Assembly (NCBI GenBank): GCA_022799355.1
Contig: JAAWOG010000002.1
Span: 1-64,000, forward strand
Length of the DNA stretch: 64,000 nucleotides
DNA from: Lachnospiraceae bacterium
GTDB lineage: Bacteria > Bacillota > Clostridia > Lachnospirales > Lachnospiraceae
Reading direction: 5' to 3'
Position numbers and translations under genes: made by a program
Part shown: piece by piece, positions 1 to 11,344 of the stretch
Position numbering within the stretch: position 1 is the stretch's first letter
Layout: each line of letters begins with the position of its first letter
Notes under the pieces: model-generated
Database searches by the model: none
What the model was told of the DNA's origin: nothing
Seen by the model: the letters and a program-made list of their open reading frames with translations, nothing else

Positions 1-105
1 ATTCCTCCTTCCGTTATATCTATATTGATTTATTAGATTGGACTTTGTAACTATTAACCAGTAGTCATTCTTGACTACACCATTATTATACTAGGAGAAG
101 CCGAC

Positions 106-2793
106 ATGAGAGTAGCAAACAAAAAATGTATCCGCAGGCTTGCCTGTAAAAATCTGCAGGCTGCAAAACTTCGCAATTTGATCACGATCGTTGCCATCGC
201 CCTGACCACGATTCTTTTTACAACGCTTTTTACCATAACCCTGTCCATGGTGGAAAATTTTCAGCAAAGTAATTTCAGACAGGTCGGCACTTATGCCCAC
301 GGAATTTTTAAACAACTGACCAAAGAACAGTTCGATGAACTGAAAGACGATCCCTTAATCAAAGAATGGGGACTGCGCCGCCTTGCAGGTTTTGCGACAG
401 ATGATGTATTCCGAAAATCACAGGTAGAAGTCAGCTACATGGATGAAAATTATGCCAAATTTACTTTTTCCACTCCCACCGTAGGAGATTTTCCGGAAGA
501 AGGTACCAACCAGGCGGCAACGGATTTAAGAGTACTGTCTCTGCTCGGTGTAGAGCCGGAGCTTGGAAATGAATTTACCATTACCATCGATGTGGACGGC
601 ACGGAAACGACGGAAACTTTTACGCTCTGCGGGTATTGGGAATATGATGGAGTTATGGTGGCAAACCATGTAGCCATGGCTCAGAGCCGTCTGGATGAAA
701 TCCTTCAAAAATGTAATAACCAAAATCAGAACGAAATAACCGGCTCCTACAACCTTGATGTAATGTTTCAGGATGCCTCCTCAATCGAAAACGATCTGAA
801 AACCGTTCTGGAAAAACACGGTTATCAGAATGATGATCAGGACAAAGACAATTATATCAAACTCGGTATCAACTGGGGTTATGTGGGAGCACAGTTTTCT
901 GATTCCATGGATTTTTCCGTTATCCTGGGCATTATGGCGGCAGTCATCCTGATCATTTTCACCGGATATCTGATTATCTATAATATTTTCCAGATCTCGG
1001 TGGCAGGAGACATACGCCATTACGGCCTTTTAAAAACCATCGGAACAACCGGAAAACAGATGAAAAAAATTGTATTAACGCAGTCTCTGCTGCTTTCTGC
1101 AGTCGGCATTCCCATAGGGCTCTTACTCGGCTACGGAACCGGCGTACTGCTTGCACCTGTTGTCATCCGTACCGTATCAGACAACAACAGCATTTATTAC
1201 GCCTTTGCTTCCGCAAACCCGGCTATCTTTATCGGTGCGGCACTTTTTTCCATTGTTACGGTGCTTATCTCCTGCAGAAAGCCGAGTAAAATGGCAGGAA
1301 AAGTTTCGCCTGTGGAAGCGCTGCGTTATACGGAATCGAACCCTCTGTCTCATAAGAAAAAAACAAAAAAAGTATCAAAAAAAGGGATTTCCATTTTTTC
1401 CATGGCATATGCCAACATGGGCAGGAACCGCAAAAAAACATTTATAACCGTTCTTTCCATGTCCATGTCCATCGTACTTTTTATATTGACCGTCACCCTG
1501 TCAAATGGCTTCAGTATGGAAAAATATCTGAAGATGAAAATCAGTACGGATTTTATCGTTGCAGATGCCAGTTACTTTAATCTCAGGATGCACTGGGCAG
1601 ATAAAATACCCGTATCGGATGATATCATTAAACTGATTCAAAATATGGACGGTGTTACCGGCGCGGGGAAAACTTACGGAGAAGCAGATTTTTTTGTCTA
1701 TGATTTTATTTCGGAAGACTATATCAGAAACGGCCACATGTCAAATTATTACAGCTCTGAGATAATGGAAGAATTGGTCAGCAGCATGCCGAAAGAGGGC
1801 GATCAGCTTTTGAATGATATAGATATCTATGGTATGGATGATTTCTGTCTCGATAAATTAAAAGTATGGGAAGGAGATATTTCCCGTCTGAAAACTGAGG
1901 AAGATGTGGTAGCCGCCGTTTATTTTGAAGATGACTACGGCAATATCGAAGAACATACTAACTGGGCAAAGGTCGGCGATACCGTAAAAATACGATATGC
2001 CAAAGAAATAGAATACTATGATGCAAAGACAGGGGAAATATACGAAAATAATGATCTCGAAAACTTATCTGCAACAGCTTCTCTGTCTATGCGTCCTAAA
2101 GACAAAGGATCTAAAGATATGGAATATGAAGTAGCAGCAATCGTTTCCATACCTATCAGCTTAAATTACCGTTTCTACAGAAATGAGCAGTTTATTCTGA
2201 GCTCCGAACAATTTATCAAAGATACCGGAACTTCCGTACCGATGTACTATACTTTTGATATGGTGGATGACGAGGCTGTCAAAGAAAACATGGAAAACTT
2301 TATCGCGGACTATACGGAAAACGTAGATCCCACTTTGAATTATGAGAGCCGTTATACTTATGCCGGAGAATTTGAATCCTTCCGAAATATGTTTATGATG
2401 ATGGGAAGCATTTTAAGTTTGATAGTAGGGCTGATCGGCATTCTGAACTTCTTAAACGCTGTTCTCACCGGTATCATTGCCCGCCACAGAGAATTTGCCA
2501 TGCTGCAGTCCATCGGAATGACCGGAAAACAATTGAAAAAGATGCTGGTACTGGAGGGACTTTGTTATACTGTCGGTTCCGTCGTTATCTCCTTTATCCT
2601 GGCAGTCATCACAAGTCCGCTTGTTGCAAATGTAATAGAGAGTATGTTCTGGTTCTTTGAATACCATTTTATTATAACGCCTCTCTTTATTATGATACCG
2701 GTCTTTGTACTGCTCGGTATCCTGCTGCCACTGACCAGCTACCATTTCCTTGCGAGAAAATCTATCGTAGAGAGATTGAGGGAAGCGGAATAA
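106..2793 (+). CDS. FtsX-type ABC transporter permease (large, BceB/MacB-like)
   Basis: This is an 895-residue integral membrane permease of the FtsX/MacB superfamily, probably the membrane half of an ABC exporter or peptide-sensing transporter. A first membrane segment lies at about residues 25-48, followed by a large extracytoplasmic region. A three-helix FtsX block lies at about 270-390, containing the typical cytoplasmic stretch ending GLLKTIGTTGKQMKK. A second extracytoplasmic region of about 300 residues precedes a C-terminal FtsX block with the matching AMLQSIGMTGKQLKK segment. The duplicated arrangement fits BceB/YtrF-like permeases. The ATG follows AGGAG by 8 bases. No ATPase gene follows, so the partner may lie upstream of the window. 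The gene points towards oriC, head-on to replication. The substrate is unknown. Confidence 0.85.
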   Translation: MRVANKKCIRRLACKNLQAAKLRNLITIVAIALTTILFTTLFTITLSMVENFQQSNFRQVGTYAHGIFKQLTKEQFDELKDDPLIKEWGLRRLAGFATDDVFRKSQVEVSYMDENYAKFTFSTPTVGDFPEEGTNQAATDLRVLSLLGVEPELGNEFTITIDVDGTETTETFTLCGYWEYDGVMVANHVAMAQSRLDEILQKCNNQNQNEITGSYNLDVMFQDASSIENDLKTVLEKHGYQNDDQDKDNYIKLGINWGYVGAQFSDSMDFSVILGIMAAVILIIFTGYLIIYNIFQISVAGDIRHYGLLKTIGTTGKQMKKIVLTQSLLLSAVGIPIGLLLGYGTGVLLAPVVIRTVSDNNSIYYAFASANPAIFIGAALFSIVTVLISCRKPSKMAGKVSPVEALRYTESNPLSHKKKTKKVSKKGISIFSMAYANMGRNRKKTFITVLSMSMSIVLFILTVTLSNGFSMEKYLKMKISTDFIVADASYFNLRMHWADKIPVSDDIIKLIQNMDGVTGAGKTYGEADFFVYDFISEDYIRNGHMSNYYSSEIMEELVSSMPKEGDQLLNDIDIYGMDDFCLDKLKVWEGDISRLKTEEDVVAAVYFEDDYGNIEEHTNWAKVGDTVKIRYAKEIEYYDAKTGEIYENNDLENLSATASLSMRPKDKGSKDMEYEVAAIVSIPISLNYRFYRNEQFILSSEQFIKDTGTSVPMYYTFDMVDDEAVKENMENFIADYTENVDPTLNYESRYTYAGEFESFRNMFMMMGSILSLIVGLIGILNFLNAVLTGIIARHREFAMLQSIGMTGKQLKKMLVLEGLCYTVGSVVISFILAVITSPLVANVIESMFWFFEYHFIITPLFIMIPVFVLLGILLPLTSYHFLARKSIVERLREAE

Positions 2794-2817
2794 CACTTTA
2801 ACGATTTAAAATAAAAC

Positions 2818-2849
2818 AAGGCAGTTACTTATATAACGGTAACTGCCTT
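2818..2849. terminator. Bidirectional hairpin terminator
   Basis: Perfect 11-bp inverted repeat (AAGGCAGTTAC / GTAACTGCCTT) with a 10-base loop, between the convergent ends of the ABC permease and the sugar kinase. It can serve both genes, though the flanking T/A runs are short. Confidence 0.7.
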
Positions 2850-2857
2850 AAGATATC

Positions 2858-3841
2858 CTATCTGCTGCGGATCAATTCTTCCACTTCTTCCCTGCAGGGC
2901 ATTACCCTCAGTGCTCCTTTTCTGGTAGTGATAATAGAAGCAGCCGCATTTGCAAAAACCAGCATTTCTTTCAGATCATTTTCTGAAAGATCTTCCAATC
3001 CCTTTTCCAGTATGTAATTCAGAACGCATCCGCCGAAAGTATCTCCGGCGCCTGTTGTCTCTATCGTATTTTCCTGCAGGAAGGGCTTCACTTCCACCAT
3101 TACTTCCTCTTCAGTGCCGGGTTTTTTGTAATACGCCCTGCTGCCTTCTTTTCCGAGTGAAACAAGGATAAGAGGTATATCGTTCTTTTCCCTGATATTT
3201 TTTACGCCCGCCGTATAATCCTCTTCTCCGGTAAGCCACTGAATCTCATTATCGGAAATTTTTAAAATATCACATTTCGTAAGCCCACAGAGCACCTGCT
3301 CTTTTGCATCGTCCAGGCTGTTCCAGAGAGGTTCTCTGAGATTCGGATCAAAAGAAATAAGAGCACCTGCTTTTCTTGCTTCATCGATTCCGAATTTTGT
3401 AGCCTCCCTCACTTCAGGGTGCGTCATGGAGAGTGTTCCAAAATGGAATATCTTTGTATCCTGCAAAAGGGAAACACTTACTTCTTCCCTTTTCAGCATC
3501 ATATCCGCACCGGGATTTCTGTAGAAAGAAAAATCTCTGTCTCCGTCCTCAAAAGTCTGTACGAAAGCAAGCGTTGTCCGCGCCTCTTTATCGATGATCA
3601 GATTACCGGTATCGATCCCCACCTCATCCAGTACTTTCTTTAGTTTATTTCCGAAGATATCATCTCCGACTTTGCCGATAAATCCTACTTTACGTCCCAG
3701 CTTATTCAGCATCGCAAGTACATTGCAGGGTGCGCCGCCCGGATTTGCCTCAAACAGCGTATTACCCTGATTGGATATGCCGTTGTCCGTCATATCAATC
3801 AATAATTCTCCAAGCGCAATTACATCAAATTTTTTTCCCAT
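2858..3841 (-). CDS. PfkB-family carbohydrate kinase (fructokinase-like)
   Basis: A 327-residue cytoplasmic sugar kinase of the ribokinase/PfkB family that phosphorylates a sugar with ATP, most likely fructose. The N-terminal part has the family signature around the PGGAPCNV segment (about residues 34-41). The C-terminal part carries the TTGAGDTFGG motif (about 263-272), whose Asp is the catalytic base and whose Gly run is the anion hole. Length is normal for a fructokinase. The ATG follows an AAGGAGGG ribosome site. It ends against the upstream permease at a shared hairpin and lies downstream of gyrA on the same strand with a 46-base gap. Substrate specificity cannot be read from sequence; fructose is inferred from overall resemblance. 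Confidence 0.88.
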   Translation of the reverse strand: MGKKFDVIALGELLIDMTDNGISNQGNTLFEANPGGAPCNVLAMLNKLGRKVGFIGKVGDDIFGNKLKKVLDEVGIDTGNLIIDKEARTTLAFVQTFEDGDRDFSFYRNPGADMMLKREEVSVSLLQDTKIFHFGTLSMTHPEVREATKFGIDEARKAGALISFDPNLREPLWNSLDDAKEQVLCGLTKCDILKISDNEIQWLTGEEDYTAGVKNIREKNDIPLILVSLGKEGSRAYYKKPGTEEEVMVEVKPFLQENTIETTGAGDTFGGCVLNYILEKGLEDLSENDLKEMLVFANAAASIITTRKGALRVMPCREEVEELIRSR

Positions 3842-3887
3842 TGTAACCCTCCTTTTTTTCAGACAGATTCTGATATGATCATTCTAT

Positions 3888-6389
3888 TTACTCTTCCTGA
3901 TTTTCCCCTGCCTCTTCTTCCTCCGCAGTATCCTCGCCTTCTATCTTCTCACGTACTTTCGCTATCTTGGCAACTTTTACACCATTTTCCAGATTGATCA
4001 GCTTCACACCTGACGTAATCCTGCCCAATATGGAAACATCACTCATTCTGATCTGAATGATAATACCTTCCGTTGTGATCATCATGATTTCATGTTCTTC
4101 GCTGACAGCTTTCACACCTACCACATTTCCGGTCTTTTCCACGATCTTATAGCATTTGATCCCTTTTCCGCCGCGGCGCTGTACGGTAAACTCATTGATA
4201 TTTGTACGTTTTCCCATACCATTCTCAGAGACGATCAAAAGTTCATCTCCCTGTGTATCGAGCTGCATGCCAACCACTTCATCTCCATCGGCAAGATTCA
4301 TACCAATCACACCCATGGAACTTCTGCCGGTTCCTCTGACATCCGTCTCTTTAAAACGGATACACATACCGAATTTTGTCACAAGAAGAATATCCGTATC
4401 TTTATTTGTGGTCTTTACCTCGATCAGTTCATCATCGTCCCGCAGATTGATGGCTATCAGTCCGTTTTTCCGCACATTGCTGTACTCAACAATGGAAGTT
4501 TTTTTGACAATACCTTTCTTTGTCACCATAAACAGATTCTGATCGTCATCATAAGTCATAACCGGGATCATGGCGGAAATTTTTTCACCGGGATTAAGCT
4601 GCAGCAGGTTGATGATAGCCGTACCTCTCGCCGTCCTTCCCGCCTCCGGTATCTCGTAAGCCTTCATCCGGTAAACTCTGCCCATATTTGTAAAGAACAT
4701 CACATACTGATGGGTATCCATCATCAGAAGATCCTCAATATAATCCTCCTCGATGGTCGTCATTCCCTTAATGCCTTTTCCACCCCTGTTCTGTGTCTTA
4801 AAGTTATCCACGGTCATACGCTTGATATAACCAAGACTTGTCATGGCAATCACAGTATTTCCTCTGGGAATCAGATCTTCCATGTTGATATCATATACAT
4901 CTATCCCGATCTTACTTCTTCTGTCGTCGCCGTACTTGTCAGCAATTGCCTGAATCTCTGTTTTGATCACTCCGAGAAGCAGTTTTTCATCGGCCAGGAT
5001 CGCTTTCAGTTCCTTAATCTTTGCCATCAGTTCTTTGTGTTCATTTTCCAGCTTTTCCCGCTCTAAACCTGTCAGAGCACGCAGTCTCATATCTACGATA
5101 GCCTGCGCCTGTACATCGGTAAACTCAAACCGCTCTATCAAATTTAATTTGGCTTCTGCCGTGGAAGAACTCGCTCTGATAATGCGGATCACTTCATCGA
5201 TATGATCGAGAGCCTTCAAAAGTCCCTGTAAAATATGATCCCGTTCTTCCGCTTTATTCAAATCATACTTTGTCCTTCTCGTCACAACATCTTTCTGATG
5301 ATCCAGATAATAGTTCAGCATATCCAAAAGGTTCATAACCTTCGGCTGATTATCCACAAGGGCAAGCATATTTACGCCAAAAGAATCCTGAAGCTGGGTA
5401 TGCTTATAAAGCTGATTTAAGATCACGTTGGCATTCACATCTTTTCTCAGCTCAATCACAATACGCATGCCTTCCCTGCTGGACTCATCCCGCAGATCCG
5501 TAATGCCGTCTACTCTTTTTGTCTTTACAAGATCGGCAATCTTCAACACCAGATTTGCCTTATTCACCATATAGGGGAGTTCCGTAACGATAATACGGGT
5601 TTTTCCGTTGCTCATCGTCTCCATATCCGTAACCGCGCGGACACGTACTTTACCTCTTCCTGTACGGTAGGCTTCCTCACTGCCTCTTGTCCCTAAAATA
5701 ATGCCGCCGGTAGGAAAATCCGGTGCCTTCACAAGCTGCAGTATCTCATCTATTTCGGTTTTTCTGTCCTCTAAAATCTGATTATCAATAATTTTTACAA
5801 CGGCACTGATAACTTCACGCAGATTATGCGGCGGAATATTTGTTGCCATACCTACCGCTATACCGGTGGTACCGTTCACCAGAAGATTCGGATAACGGCT
5901 CGGAAGAACCACAGGTTCTTTTTCCGTATTATCAAAGTTCGGTACAAAATCCACGGTATTTTTATTAATATCAGCAAGCAGTTCCATGGAAATTTTGGAA
6001 AGCCTTGCTTCCGTATAACGCATGGCTGCGGCGCCATCTCCGTCCATGGAACCAAAGTTTCCATGCCCGTCTACGAGCGGATACCTTGTAGACCACTCCT
6101 GTGCCATATTGACAAGGGCACCGTAAATGGAACTGTCCCCGTGAGGATGATATTTACCCATCGTATCACCGACAATACGGGCACTTTTTCTGTGCGGTTT
6201 ATCAGGTCCGTTGTTCAGTTCGATCATGGAGTAAAGCACACGCCTCTGCACCGGCTTTAATCCGTCCTTTACATCGGGAAGCGCACGAGCCGCTATAACG
6301 CTCATCGCATAATCAATGTAGGAATCTTCCATTTTTTTCTTCAGATCGACTTCTTCTATTTTGTCAAAATCGAAGATCTTATCATCCAT
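3888..6389 (-). CDS. gyrA: DNA gyrase subunit A
   Basis: Breakage-reunion subunit of DNA gyrase (833 residues). With GyrB it introduces negative supercoils. The N-terminal winged-helix/tower part contains the [10 protein letters not shown] motif, with the catalytic tyrosine at about residue 125 that forms the 5'-phosphotyrosyl link. The C-terminal third carries the DNA-wrapping beta-pinwheel repeats, including the GyrA-box-like [10 protein letters not shown]. The tail is acidic (runs of Glu). The quinolone-resistance region reads [10 protein letters not shown] at residues 81-90, so the position equivalent to E. coli Ser83 is Ser86, but the Asp87 equivalent is Gly90. The ATG follows GAGGAAAT. 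It sits 62 bases downstream of gyrB in the same direction, the usual order. Confidence 0.98.
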   Translation of the reverse strand: MDDKIFDFDKIEEVDLKKKMEDSYIDYAMSVIAARALPDVKDGLKPVQRRVLYSMIELNNGPDKPHRKSARIVGDTMGKYHPHGDSSIYGALVNMAQEWSTRYPLVDGHGNFGSMDGDGAAAMRYTEARLSKISMELLADINKNTVDFVPNFDNTEKEPVVLPSRYPNLLVNGTTGIAVGMATNIPPHNLREVISAVVKIIDNQILEDRKTEIDEILQLVKAPDFPTGGIILGTRGSEEAYRTGRGKVRVRAVTDMETMSNGKTRIIVTELPYMVNKANLVLKIADLVKTKRVDGITDLRDESSREGMRIVIELRKDVNANVILNQLYKHTQLQDSFGVNMLALVDNQPKVMNLLDMLNYYLDHQKDVVTRRTKYDLNKAEERDHILQGLLKALDHIDEVIRIIRASSSTAEAKLNLIERFEFTDVQAQAIVDMRLRALTGLEREKLENEHKELMAKIKELKAILADEKLLLGVIKTEIQAIADKYGDDRRSKIGIDVYDINMEDLIPRGNTVIAMTSLGYIKRMTVDNFKTQNRGGKGIKGMTTIEEDYIEDLLMMDTHQYVMFFTNMGRVYRMKAYEIPEAGRTARGTAIINLLQLNPGEKISAMIPVMTYDDDQNLFMVTKKGIVKKTSIVEYSNVRKNGLIAINLRDDDELIEVKTTNKDTDILLVTKFGMCIRFKETDVRGTGRSSMGVIGMNLADGDEVVGMQLDTQGDELLIVSENGMGKRTNINEFTVQRRGGKGIKCYKIVEKTGNVVGVKAVSEEHEIMMITTEGIIIQIRMSDVSILGRITSGVKLINLENGVKVAKIAKVREKIEGEDTAEEEEAGENQEE

Positions 6390-6451
6390 ATTTCCTCACA
6401 TTCCGCCGCAATAAAAACGACATCAAAAATCCACAACAACACTCTCAAAAA

Positions 6452-8383
<1,932 letters not shown>

Positions 8384-8469
8384 CTAAAATGTCCTTTCTT
8401 TTATCCAAACAAACAACTTTATCCACTTTAAGCCGCTGTATCAGCCGCAAAATAAAAATTTATATCAAA

Positions 8470-9549
8470 TCAATTCTCTATATTGCCGTTTACCACCTTA
8501 AAAACTTTATTAATTTCAAACCGGTTCTTCACAAATTCATCCAACCCCGTACAGGTAATGATCGTCTGAACATCCCCTATACTGTTTAACAGATAATTCT
8601 GCCTGTTGCTGTCAAGTTCCGATAACACATCATCCAGCAGAAGGACCGGCGTATCCTTTATTGATTTTTTCACAAGCTCTATCTCAGATAATTTAAGAGA
8701 AAGCGCCGCTGTGCGCTGCTGCCCCTGGGAACCAAATTTCCGGATATCCACATCATTTACCATAAAGCGGATATCATCCCTGTGAGGACCAACCGTAGTC
8801 TGCTTTAATATAATATCTTTTTCCTGATTTTTCTTTAACTTCTCTTCCAGATCATCTATCTCCACATTTTTCTCATAGATGATCTTTATCTCCTCTTTTC
8901 CGCCGGACAGTTTTGTATGCAGTTCCCTGATAATATCACCGAGCTGCTCTATAAATATCTCACGCCTCTCTATCAGTTTACTTCCAAAAGAGGCAAGCTG
9001 TGAATCCCAGATCGAAAGAGTCTCCTTAAGTCCCGGTTTTACGGATAAATCCTTTAACAGTTTATTTCTTTGATTTACAATCTTATTATAATGGTTTAAA
9101 TTATACAGATAAAAGGAATCAAGCTGACAAAGTTCCATATCAATAAAATGTCTTCTTTCCGCAGGACCGTTTTTGATAATACTCAGATCCTCCGGTGAAA
9201 AAAACACAACATTTAAAAGTCCCATTAACTCCGCAGCCTTTTTGATCCTCTGGGAATCTATCGCAATTCCCTTTGTTTTTCCTTTTCTGAGATGCATATC
9301 TATCTGTCTTGTAATCTCTTCTTTAAACAGATAACTCCTGATATGCGCTTCCTCATACCCAAACCGGATGATATCCTGATCTTTGCTGCCTTTATGCGAC
9401 TTAGTAGTTGCCGTCATAAAAATAGCTTCCAGGATATTTGTCTTTCCCTGGGCATTGTCGCCGTAAAATATGTTGGTACGACTGTCAAATTCAAGCTGTA
9501 AAGTGTTGTAATTTCTGAAATTTTGAAGTTCCAGAGATTTAATGATCAT
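8470..9549 (-). CDS. recF: DNA replication and repair protein RecF
   Basis: SMC-like ATPase (359 residues) that loads RecA on gapped DNA together with RecO and RecR. The N-terminus shows LELQNFRNY followed by the Walker A sequence GDNAQGKTN (about residues 30-38). The C-terminal half has the ABC-type signature region near GSQGQQRTAALSLK and the Walker B/D-loop PVLLLDDVLSELD (about 300-312). Length is normal. No good ribosome site precedes the ATG, which lies about 30 bases downstream of a strong hairpin (9578-9610) separating it from yaaA. It may therefore be translated weakly or from a processed message. Confidence 0.97.
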   Translation of the reverse strand: MIIKSLELQNFRNYNTLQLEFDSRTNIFYGDNAQGKTNILEAIFMTATTKSHKGSKDQDIIRFGYEEAHIRSYLFKEEITRQIDMHLRKGKTKGIAIDSQRIKKAAELMGLLNVVFFSPEDLSIIKNGPAERRHFIDMELCQLDSFYLYNLNHYNKIVNQRNKLLKDLSVKPGLKETLSIWDSQLASFGSKLIERREIFIEQLGDIIRELHTKLSGGKEEIKIIYEKNVEIDDLEEKLKKNQEKDIILKQTTVGPHRDDIRFMVNDVDIRKFGSQGQQRTAALSLKLSEIELVKKSIKDTPVLLLDDVLSELDSNRQNYLLNSIGDVQTIITCTGLDEFVKNRFEINKVFKVVNGNIEN

Positions 9550-9577
9550 AGTTTTAATTTTTTATTGTTAAGAGTCC

Positions 9578-9610
9578 GCTTATTCAGGAATATTTTATTC
9601 CTGAATAAGC
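9578..9610 (-). other. Perfect 14-bp hairpin between yaaA and recF
   Basis: GCTTATTCAGGAAT and its exact reverse complement are separated by 5 bases. On the minus strand the hairpin is not followed by a T run, so it is more likely an RNA-processing or attenuation element than a simple terminator. Confidence 0.5.
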
Positions 9611-9656
9611 TACGTTATCGGCAAAATATAACTTAAAATAATTCATCACTGCTTTA

Positions 9657-9869
9657 TCAACTGTTTTTTATGATAAACTCTTTGCCATTATAAGAAAATA
9701 TATCGTCTTTGTAAAGTTTTCTTCCGCGGCGGAGTTCCACTTCATTGTTGACGGTTACTTTTCCGTCCTGAATAACAAATTTTGCATCGATGCCGGAACC
9801 TGCTTCTCCGGAAAGTTTTAATGCCTGGCCTAATTTTATAAATTCATCTTTTATCCTTACTTCTTCCAT
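9657..9869 (-). CDS. yaaA: S4-domain RNA-binding protein YaaA
   Basis: A 70-residue single-domain S4 protein of the kind normally encoded between dnaN and recF in Firmicutes. The S4 fold is seen in the IKLGQALKLSG start and the AKFVIQDGKVTVNNEVELRRGRK stretch (about residues 26-50). The family binds RNA; the Bacillus member has been linked to ribosome assembly. The ATG follows AAAGGAG. Operon position dnaN-yaaA-recF is conserved. Confidence 0.9.
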   Translation of the reverse strand: MEEVRIKDEFIKLGQALKLSGEAGSGIDAKFVIQDGKVTVNNEVELRRGRKLYKDDIFSYNGKEFIIKNS

Positions 9870-9933
9870 CTAAGCCTGCTCCTTTATAAATTACAGATTT
9901 GACAGCCTCAACACAACCTGAATAACCAAACTT

Positions 9934-11040
9934 TTAGGAAACCGTCGTAAAATTAACCGGCAGTATCATATAAACATAACTGTCCTCAGAATCCTTGATA
10001 AAACAGGGAGCTTTCGGATTAACAAGATAAATATCAATCTCTTCTCCGTCTATCACCCGCAGCGCGTCTATTAAAAACTTCGGATTAAACCCGATCATCA
10101 GGTCCTTACCGCTCTTTGTAATATCGATCAGTTCACGCATACTGCCTATCGTAGAATTGATTTTTAACTCCATATTATCATCTGTGATATTGATAATGAT
10201 CGGTTTCTTATCTCCCTCTTTTACGAGCAGAGTAGCCCTGTCAATACTGTCGAGAAGTTTTCTTTTATTGATCGTTACTTTAGTCTCATAATCGGAGGAA
10301 AGCATCTGATCTATATTGAAATAATCTCCCTCGATCAGCCTTGAAACCACCGTGGTATTATCAAACTCAAATACAATATGTTTATTCGTAAAGAATATTA
10401 CCACATCTTTATCCGTATCACCGGACAAAATTTTGCTGATCTCGTTTAAAGTTTTTCCCGGAACAACCACTTTTTTTCTGGGATACGAATTTTTCAGATA
10501 CACTTTTCTGATGGAAATACGATGTCCATCTAAGGAGGCAACCCGCAGTTTATCCTCATTTACCTCAAAAAGTTCCCCTGTCATCAGTTTATTGGTATCG
10601 TTATCCGCGATGGAGAAAATTGTCTGACGGATCAATTCCCTCAGCGTAAACTGTGATAAAATAATGGAATCCAGTTTTTCTATACTGGGGAGATAAGAAA
10701 AATCTTCTCCTGATTTTCCGACGATCTTGATATTGGCATCTCCGCTTGTAATGATTGTCTCATAGGAAGTGTTTGTTTCTATTTTAATATCACCATCAGG
10801 AAACTTCCGCACAATCTCAAGAAATATCTTTGCGTCAAGTGCAACGATACCTGGTTCGACAATTTCTCCGTCAACAACCGTTTCGATACCGAGCTCCATA
10901 TCATTTGCCGTCAGTCTTATCTTATCGGAAGCATTTACTAAAATGCACTGTAAAATAGACATGGTAGTCTTATTCGGAACAGCTTTTGATACTGTCTGAA
11001 CACCATTTAAGAGATTCGATCTTGAGCATATTAATTTCAT
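9934..11040 (-). CDS. dnaN: DNA polymerase III beta sliding clamp
   Basis: The ring-shaped processivity clamp of the replicative polymerase (368 residues from the chosen start). It shows the family opening MKLICSRSNLLNGVQTVSKAV and the C-terminal PVNFTTVS-type end; the three-fold clamp domains span the whole protein. An open frame continues 71 codons further upstream, but that extension is AT-rich and unlike any clamp. The ATG at 11040 is preceded by AAAGGAAAGGA, so the shorter form was taken. It is transcribed away from oriC after dnaA. Confidence 0.96.
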   Translation of the reverse strand: MKLICSRSNLLNGVQTVSKAVPNKTTMSILQCILVNASDKIRLTANDMELGIETVVDGEIVEPGIVALDAKIFLEIVRKFPDGDIKIETNTSYETIITSGDANIKIVGKSGEDFSYLPSIEKLDSIILSQFTLRELIRQTIFSIADNDTNKLMTGELFEVNEDKLRVASLDGHRISIRKVYLKNSYPRKKVVVPGKTLNEISKILSGDTDKDVVIFFTNKHIVFEFDNTTVVSRLIEGDYFNIDQMLSSDYETKVTINKRKLLDSIDRATLLVKEGDKKPIIINITDDNMELKINSTIGSMRELIDITKSGKDLMIGFNPKFLIDALRVIDGEEIDIYLVNPKAPCFIKDSEDSYVYMILPVNFTTVS

Positions 11041-11344
11041 CTGTGCATAATCCTTTCCTTTGAATTTTAATGAATGTGGTTTTTTGTGTGTCGCGAAATA
11101 ACTGTATATTAATGATGAATTTCTTAGTACATCATAGTAACGGATGTTGAAATGTTTATAACCTGAAAATGTTTCGGAAATAAGCCTTAAAATGCTATGG
11201 AAAAAGCTATGGATAACAATGGAAAAACTTTTGATAAGTCCGTAGTTATACACTCAGGCTTTTCTTAAGTTAAACGGCAGAGTGTAACCTGTTAAGAGTT
11301 ATCCTTACCTGTCCACACAGGATGTTTATAAAATTGTGGAAATG
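11041..11344 (-). other. dnaA-dnaN intergenic region with degenerate DnaA-box-like words
   Basis: A 304-base AT-rich gap. On the minus strand it contains TTATCCATA, TTTCCACAA and related near-matches to the DnaA box (TTATCCACA), but no cluster of perfect boxes. It probably also holds a dnaN promoter; TATAAC with a poorly matching TTAACT 17 bases upstream is the best candidate seen. No gene was found. Confidence 0.45.

Noticed and set aside
77..92. A promoter before the first ABC permease (TTGACT and TATACT).
   Set aside because: The two elements are only about 10 bases apart, too close to work together.
4092..5066. A long open frame on the plus strand (324 codons).
   Set aside because: It lies wholly inside gyrA on the other strand and shows no family motif, so it is a shadow of the gyrA reading frame.
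11041..11253. A 71-codon N-terminal extension of dnaN.
   Set aside because: It is AT-rich, unlike any clamp, and the internal ATG has a good ribosome site and the family start.
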